Below the pieces are notes generated by a model, which did not search any database, was not told the origin of the DNA, and was given only the letters and a program-made list of their open reading frames with translations. Position numbers and translations under genes: made by a program. From positions 5,441,957 to 5,496,756 of the forward strand of contig NZ_LGUF01000007.1 of assembly GCF_001274725.1 (NCBI RefSeq): a stretch of DNA of 54,800 bases. The letters run 5' to 3'. Within the stretch, counting starts at the first letter, position 1, and the number at the start of each line of letters is the position of its first letter. This DNA comes from Sporosarcina globispora (GTDB lineage Bacteria; Bacillota; Bacilli; Bacillales; Cytobacillaceae). Below are positions 51,401-54,800 of this stretch, piece after piece.

Positions 51401-52317
51401 AAGGTGTAGACTGCTTCACTTGCACTAATTTTTTTAAAGTTCACTTCCGGATAAATGAGTGTATTGTTTATTTTTAATCCATATACAGGCGATTCTTGTC
51501 CATACATCACCTTACTGCCTACATTGTATTGCACAACACGCGGGAATACTTCATCTATTACTACACTCATATACTTCGATTTTAAGGTATTTTCTATAGG
51601 TTCTGCAGTCGGAGGTTCAGGTGGCGTATACTCAGTAATTTTAACATTTGAAATAGTAATATTAGCTGGCCCGCGGCTCTTCTCCATTCCAAATAGCCCT
51701 GCTTTATCAGTGCCTTCCGGCTGAGTCCAAGAACCGACTTTTTCACCATCAATAAATAGAGTGGCTGTATCATCATTAACTTTTACAAGCATATGATACG
51801 TTTGATTTGCTTTTAATGGAACACCAGCCGTCATATCCGTCCACTTATTGGATGTACCGAAAACCTCACCAAAATACTGATCATTTGTATCACCAGTTCC
51901 TACATATGTGTAAGTGGATGGATCTTGAACACGAAAGATATATCCAAACCGTTTTAAATCAGTGTCTGGTGTAATATCCGCTTCAAACGTACCATTTTTT
52001 ATATTCTCTATTGAATCAAAGACAATTTTGTTTTTTCCAAAGGAAGTGACATGATAAGTGAAGGAGCCATCGCCGTTATCTGTTAATGTTCCGTCCCCTT
52101 GAATAATTCGGAAGTCTCCTTCTTTTAGATTGCTATCGGCTTCTTCTTGACTTTTCCCTGTCTGTACAGAAGGTTTTGCCTGCTCTTCATCAAAGTCAAC
52201 TGCCACCCTGGATACTGCATCGACTGTAAGATCTAAACTGGAGAAGGCAGTTGGGAAAATAAGTGTACATACAGCAAACGTGGTAACTATCCGTTTCTTG
52301 AAAGCTTTATCCATCAT
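48481..52317 (-). CDS. Secreted GH101-family endo-alpha-N-acetylgalactosaminidase
   Basis: A 1278-residue exported enzyme that should release Gal-beta-1,3-GalNAc from Ser/Thr of O-glycoproteins. Residues 1 to about 35 form a signal peptide. A jelly-roll (laminin-G-like) domain spans about 70-230 and the GH101 catalytic region about 245-915. The expected nucleophile is Asp653 in FIYLDVWYQ and the acid/base Glu679 in TTEFG, followed by STWQHWATDKNYGG. Two C-terminal beta-sandwich domains (about 920-1095 and 1100-1278) could bind carbohydrate. No LPxTG anchor is present. It is shorter than the pneumococcal and bifidobacterial enzymes (over 1700 residues), and the loop between the catalytic residues is about six residues shorter. 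GGAGG lies 5 bases before the ATG. Confidence 0.9.
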   Translation of the reverse strand: MMDKAFKKRIVTTFAVCTLIFPTAFSSLDLTVDAVSRVAVDFDEEQAKPSVQTGKSQEEADSNLKEGDFRIIQGDGTLTDNGDGSFTYHVTSFGKNKIVFDSIENIKNGTFEADITPDTDLKRFGYIFRVQDPSTYTYVGTGDTNDQYFGEVFGTSNKWTDMTAGVPLKANQTYHMLVKVNDDTATLFIDGEKVGSWTQPEGTDKAGLFGMEKSRGPANITISNVKITEYTPPEPPTAEPIENTLKSKYMSVVIDEVFPRVVQYNVGSKVMYGQESPVYGLKINNTLIYPEVNFKKISASEAVYTLKFKDEFEKLDGNITLSLKVEGNDVIYSVEKVSSNEKTPIESIEFADMNFISVNSSQQNAKAMLTNLSSDVTKKGDVEVSVDAVMEGVNTSKNYYTAFLSTDELSAGVWSSSEVDGYRNLIAKRYQNGNGDKAIGIGSSLLYYHRSFMPEPSSNKPMVKITISEDANHDNQVDWQDGAIAYRDIMQPIKGSENVNNIVGMRIAMNFGSQVQQPFLKTLDNVKKVALATDDLGQAVLLKGYGNEGHDSAHPDYGDVGERMGGDEDINRLISSGHQYNAEFGVHINAQETYPEADSFSEELINGPNSKGWGWLDQSYTINKLKDLYSGARAKRLDQLKQTVPDLDFIYLDVWYQDQWESNRVAEQIMDRGWRMTTEFGTSVANYSTWQHWATDKNYGGPANKGINSDVLRFISNHQKDSWVLNWPESGGTADHPLLGGFELAGFEGWQSDKNFDHFIEKTFDTNIPTKFLQKYYVSNWKTVEGDSTKTNLEKEIKLVDPSNDDIVTVSRKENSRDRVITLNDRVVLDGHKYLLPWVEQDFKTPTPDSTKLYHWNLEGGKTTWTLPDEYEKESKVYVYKLTDQGRGKKQKVKVVNNQITLEAEAATPYVIEASNNKGMDIKNWSTGAHIYDSGFNSGTVKDKYSKVSGDKKAVSVIRTDQTGKNRNLSSGDYYLKFDSPKKNTKVTRELTNLEPGKDYVAEVYVENNSDVKASIEVSGVKEHKTNYTYRSLQKNYVKADSHASNDGYESKMQRMQVSFTAKSKSATLTLSRGAGEGITKFDDIRIVQKTLSNQVSPDVFEQDFESVVQGIYPFVVGNTEGVEDNRIHLSELHAPYTQKGWANKKLVDDVLDGQWSVKVNTGNKGLVYRTIPQHFHFEPNGTYKVSFDYQSTANSYRFISGNQEIDVKDINGAKGLSINERLTSSANTKTVSFTVTGSENQQTYIGIFNDGTVLNGDTGEGTFILDNLRIEKIEGEN

Positions 52318-52446
52318 TCTGTCCTCCTTTTATTATGAACAACACGAAAATTCTGAGTTGATGCGGTTATACCAGCTCCTTTCCAACGTAAATGATGTGC
52401 ACATAGCAATGGTTCAATATGCGGCATACCTTAAAGCATTTGCACT

Positions 52447-52492
52447 TTTATATAAAAGCTTCTTTTAGGGTACAATCTATAAAGCGCTTTCA
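52447..52492 (-). promoter_or_regulatory. Promoter and cre-like site of the GH101 gene
   Basis: On the minus strand TTGTAC (52475-52470) and TATAAA (52452-52447) are 17 bases apart. The cre-like ATAAAGCGCTTTCA (52479-52492) lies 3 bases upstream of the -35 and shares AAGCGCTTTCAC with the importer operon site. The leader RNA would be about 125 bases. Confidence 0.6.
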
Positions 52493-52840
52493 CAATTTAA
52501 AAGTTGTCTAATTTTTTAGAAAAATTGTTTTTTCAACTGGTAATCCTAAATTTCAGTTGATTTACAGCTTGACAAGAAAACGTGGGCTATGCGGGACTCA
52601 ATCGTATGAAAGACGAAAAAAGGATTGCGTGTCCAGTTTTATTACTGAACTCACAATCCTTTAATTTTAGCCTGGTAAACTCCAGTGCATTTGATGCAAA
52701 AGGGCATAAGGTAGACTGATCCATTTCTTCACATATTTATCTTTCTGTAATTCTTTTATTAATGAAATGCCGCCCTGTTAAAAAAAAGAGAGAACGAAGA
52801 TCTATAATCGTTCATCAGCTCTAGCCCTGTATGGGTATGT
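52493..52840. other. Intergenic region without a gene
   Basis: The only structure is an imperfect hairpin at 52618-52663 (AAAGGATTG paired with CAATCCTTT across a long loop), which may end the minus-strand operon to its right. The rest is AT-rich and contains no frame with an RBS. Confidence 0.55.
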
Positions 52841-53119
52841 TTATTCGACTAGCTTTATATTTACATATAAGACAAGTCCAAACATTACAGCTACTGCGAA
52901 TATCATAAAATATTCAGGTGTGAGCCGACCTATAATTCCCCCAATAATTAAAACGATGCTAAGGAAGGTTAGTGTTCCTCCAACTAAATATGACAACTTC
53001 TTTTTATTTTTTACTCTCTTTTCATTAAAACCTGACAGAAGCCATGTTTGTTTTTTAACACCTATTAAGTAACCAAGGACAAGAAATAAAATACCAAAAA
53101 TTATTAAATTTAAGTCCAT
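52841..53119 (-). CDS. Small DUF3784-like membrane protein
   Basis: A 92-residue protein with three hydrophobic segments. The pattern GYLIGVKKQTWLLSGFNEKR then KNKKKLSYLVGG in the first half matches the DUF3784-type small membrane proteins of Firmicutes. No function is established. AAGGAG precedes the ATG. It is the third gene of a likely operon with the XRE-type regulator and the frameshifted membrane protein upstream. Confidence 0.75.
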   Translation of the reverse strand: MDLNLIIFGILFLVLGYLIGVKKQTWLLSGFNEKRVKNKKKLSYLVGGTLTFLSIVLIIGGIIGRLTPEYFMIFAVAVMFGLVLYVNIKLVE

Positions 53120-53130
53120 ATTTACACTCC

Positions 53131-53492
53131 TTAAAATTTTTTTATTATTAAAGGTATGATATAGAATGGGATAAAAAGTGTTATGAGTAAATAAATTAAA
53201 ACGAAATTTGCATTTAATATAATTGGGGAAATATGATTAATCTCCATGACTAACATGATAAATAGTAAGGCGTTCATAACATACATTATTCGAAGAGACC
53301 ATTTTGTAATGTTTGCATTAACACGATCATCGTACTCGACTTCTTCACTTTGCATTTTTTTCGGAAATATTTCGCTATCAGGATACCAACAGCCATGATT
53401 ACTAAGAGGGCCCACTTCATTACTGATTCTTCCAATGCAAGAAGTATTATAAAAAAACAAATTAAAGGGAAATAGGTGAACAGTTTACTCAT
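53131..53492 (-). CDS. Small membrane protein spread over two frames joined at an A7 run (-1 frameshift or mutation)
   Basis: Frame one starts with ATG at 53492, overlapping the regulator stop codon (ATGA). It encodes MSKLFTYFPLICFFIILLAL, then EESVMKWALLVIMAVGILIA and KYFRKK. The second frame continues KKMQSEEVEYDDRVNANITK and WSLRIMYVMNALLFIMLVME, with two more helices, and stops at 53131. The two meet at C-GAA-AAA-AAT, an A7 run (53355-53361), where a slip of -1 joins them exactly. Together they form a plausible four-helix protein of about 120 residues, of a type usually found next to YozG-like regulators. Programmed frameshifting, transcriptional slippage, mutation or a homopolymer sequencing error are all possible. 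Confidence 0.65.
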
Positions 53493-53710
53493 ACCTCATC
53501 CTCCTCTATCCAAAATAGTTTCTCAATAGAGGTATTTAATGATGATGCTATCAATAAACATACTTTTATTGTCGGGTTGTATTTTTGTGCTTCAATTAGA
53601 TTCATTGTCTGTCTAGTAACACCGACCTTTTGAGCTAATTCTCCTTGCGTAAGTTTCCCTTGCTCCATACGCATAAACTTTACTGAGTTCTTAATGTGAA
53701 CTTCCTTCAA
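53489..53710 (-). CDS. XRE-family small regulator (YozG-like)
   Basis: A 73-residue protein consisting of one helix-turn-helix domain: LTQGELAQKVGVTRQTMNLI followed by EAQKYNPTIKVCLLIASSLN and the ending EKLFWIEED. This is the typical size and ending of the Bacillus YozG group, which control adjacent small membrane protein genes. The start is TTG at 53710 with GGAGG 7 bases upstream. It overlaps the next gene by four bases (ATGA), so the three genes form an operon. The target is probably its own promoter. Confidence 0.88.
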   Translation of the reverse strand: MKEVHIKNSVKFMRMEQGKLTQGELAQKVGVTRQTMNLIEAQKYNPTIKVCLLIASSLNTSIEKLFWIEEDEV

Positions 53711-54244
53711 TTAAATACCTCCTTTTTGAACATTTCCTTTTATATATTGTAACATATATTTTACTTTTGTCGTATATATATTACATGAAAATTTGAAATA
53801 AAACCCACAAGTGGATTCTGACTAACCTCAACCATACCTTATTCAACTCCCTCAGTTTAATACGATTTTCTCACGAATGCTCGCTTAATCGCAGGATTTC
53901 CTACGCCATGGAAATCATTCCTTGGCTGTAGGAAGTGACTTGAGGGCATTTAGGCTACGTGAAGGCATAATTAAATAAAGGAGGAGGTCTCCTTTATTTA
54001 ATTATGCCATATGATGTATACCTACACGCCGCCCTTGGAGTCCTTCCCTCCCATGTCTCAACGGGTCAATCGCCCTCTCATTCCTTCGTCATGCCTGTCC
54101 AAGGGGTGGAGGCCAGTTTTGCTAACCTGATGGGTCAGTGCCCTTTTGTTGAAGAAACCTGGTACTCCGTACATATTTGAGATCCTGCGAATAAGCCAAA
54201 ACTCATTCTAAAATAGTTGTTTCATGCTTCTCTTCGAGAATGAA
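53711..54244. other. Gene-free, structured and GC-richer stretch, probably the noncoding end of the IS110-family element
   Basis: Only hairpins are visible. A perfect 19-bp stem lies at 53965-53983 with 53989-54007 (GCATAATTAAATAAAGGAG, loop GAGGT). Another pairs TTCCTACGCCA with TTGGCTGTAGGAA at about 53899-53940. From 54020 to 54170 the DNA is clearly richer in G and C than its surroundings. It lies directly downstream of the IS110-type transposase end. IS1111-group elements carry a guide (seek) RNA on that side, so this stretch may hold such an RNA (inference). Confidence 0.45.
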
Positions 54245-54590
54245 TTATGCTGCCAGCTTTGGCAGCGGTTGGACCTTCTTGGCACAATAGGGCTCATTTT
54301 TACGTGCTATTCCTACAAAGATCCTGGCCAACTTGCCTACCAATTTCATGATTGATTTCATCTTTTTTATTTTCTTTTCCTTAACATTGTTGGAGTGGAT
54401 CTCCTTAAATTCCGGGTTATTCATCACTAGGCTCATTGTAGCTAAATAAAGAAAACGCCTAAGCCTTGATCTGCCACGCTTGGAAAGGACAATTTGGCCA
54501 TTCCACTTCCCAGAACTTGCTTCAGCTAGATGCAGCCCGGCGTGACGAAGTAATGAATTGCCGTGCGAAAAACCGAACGAAATTCTTTCA
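54245..54590 (-). pseudogene. IS110/IS1111-family transposase, C-terminal fragment
   Basis: The open frame reads FGFSHGNSLLRHAGLHLAEA then SSGKWNGQIVLSKRGRSRLR, RFLYLATMSLVMNNPEFKEI, HSNNVKEKKIKKMKSIMKLV and GKLARIFVGIARKNEPY, ending at LPKLAA. This is the C-terminal (Tnp_IS116/110/902) domain of IS110-family recombinases, including the Ser-rich active region (S-K-R-G-R-S-R-L-R-R). The N-terminal RuvC-like DEDD domain and start are missing; similarity stops near 54590. Confidence 0.85.
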
Positions 54591-54730
54591 ATTAGTTGAT
54601 TTTTTTGTCCTGCATTATAAACATAGTAAGGGTTCCTCCTTGAGATTGAGTTAGAGTGGTGTCTTACTCATATCTTACTGGGGAGCCCTATTTTTATCAA
54701 AGCTCAAAATAACAATCTACAGGAATGCTA

Positions 54731-54800
54731 GTCGAGTAGAAGGGAGCCTTTCTACCTTGCGGTAAATTGTACTCCTCCCCCCTCACAGAACCGTGCTTGC
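54731..54800 (-). mobile_element. 3' end of a group II intron (domains V-VI), cut by the window edge
   Basis: On the minus strand the right edge reads GCAAGCACGGTTCTGTGAGG, matching the 3' strand of domain V (ACGGTTC) and the start of domain VI. It ends with TTCTACTCGAC at 54731, a usual bacterial group II intron 3' end (A-Y). Domain VI can be drawn as a GGGGAGGAG...CTCCC-like hairpin holding the branch region. The intron body and any reverse transcriptase lie outside the window. Confidence 0.6.

Noticed and set aside
54466..54654. 62-codon plus-strand frame
   Set aside because: It is antisense to the IS110-family transposase fragment.

Overview
The window looks like chromosome from a low-GC, spore-forming Bacillaceae bacterium. 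I infer this from AT-rich intergenic DNA, strong GGAGG-type ribosome binding sites, frequent TTG and GTG starts, and Bacillus-type families (HelD, MhqR-type MarR, DUF3231, a YocH-like 3D-domain protein, the RpoA-CTD-like mini-protein). The species cannot be fixed from sequence alone. No tRNA, rRNA or CRISPR array was seen. Both edges are mobile DNA: a decayed IS6-family copy on the left, and an IS110-family fragment plus the 3' end of a group II intron on the right.

Layout. 0.5-8 kb: TrmL, a BltD-like acetyltransferase, a 14-TM drug exporter, HelD, a methyltransferase and an alpha/beta hydrolase. 8-10 kb: an unusual fusion of a dihydroorotate-dehydrogenase-like domain to a duplicated membrane module. 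10-13 kb: a copper cassette (DsbD-like membrane protein, CueP, multicopper oxidase lipoprotein); cueP has an in-frame TGA exactly at its first copper-ligand cysteine, followed by a SECIS-like hairpin. 13-16 kb: an MhqR-type quinone-response unit. 16-17 kb: a gene graveyard. 18-19 kb: GMP reductase behind a guanine-type riboswitch wired like an ON switch. 19.5-32.6 kb: regulators, a transporter, VOC proteins, a flavin monooxygenase, an isochorismatase with a possible leader-peptide switch, and several pseudogenes, some of them internally deleted copies of genes elsewhere in the window. 32.8-35.3 kb: an ABC exporter. 35.5-38 kb: modBA and a one-component regulator.

38-52.5 kb is the metabolic centrepiece, a complete-looking route for galacto-N-biose (Gal-beta-1,3-GalNAc), the core of mucin-type O-glycans. 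A secreted GH101 enzyme would release the disaccharide and an ABC importer (lipoprotein plus two permeases, no ATPase here) would take it up. A GH112 phosphorylase would split it to Gal-1-P and HexNAc. GalT and GalE would pass Gal-1-P into UDP-sugars, and a divergent ROK kinase would be placed to phosphorylate the HexNAc. A divergent AraC regulator and two cre-like sites suggest induction by substrate and repression by glucose. This parallels the bifidobacterial lnp pathway but with a ROK protein where bifidobacteria use NahK.

Two themes recur. Many genes are broken, and several remnants look like a full gene whose middle has been deleted. There is also much readable RNA-level or operator-level regulation: the riboswitch, a leader peptide, tandem operators, a promoter-terminator unit without a gene, and an A7 frameshift site. 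Functional assignments rest on recalled family features; no database search was possible.
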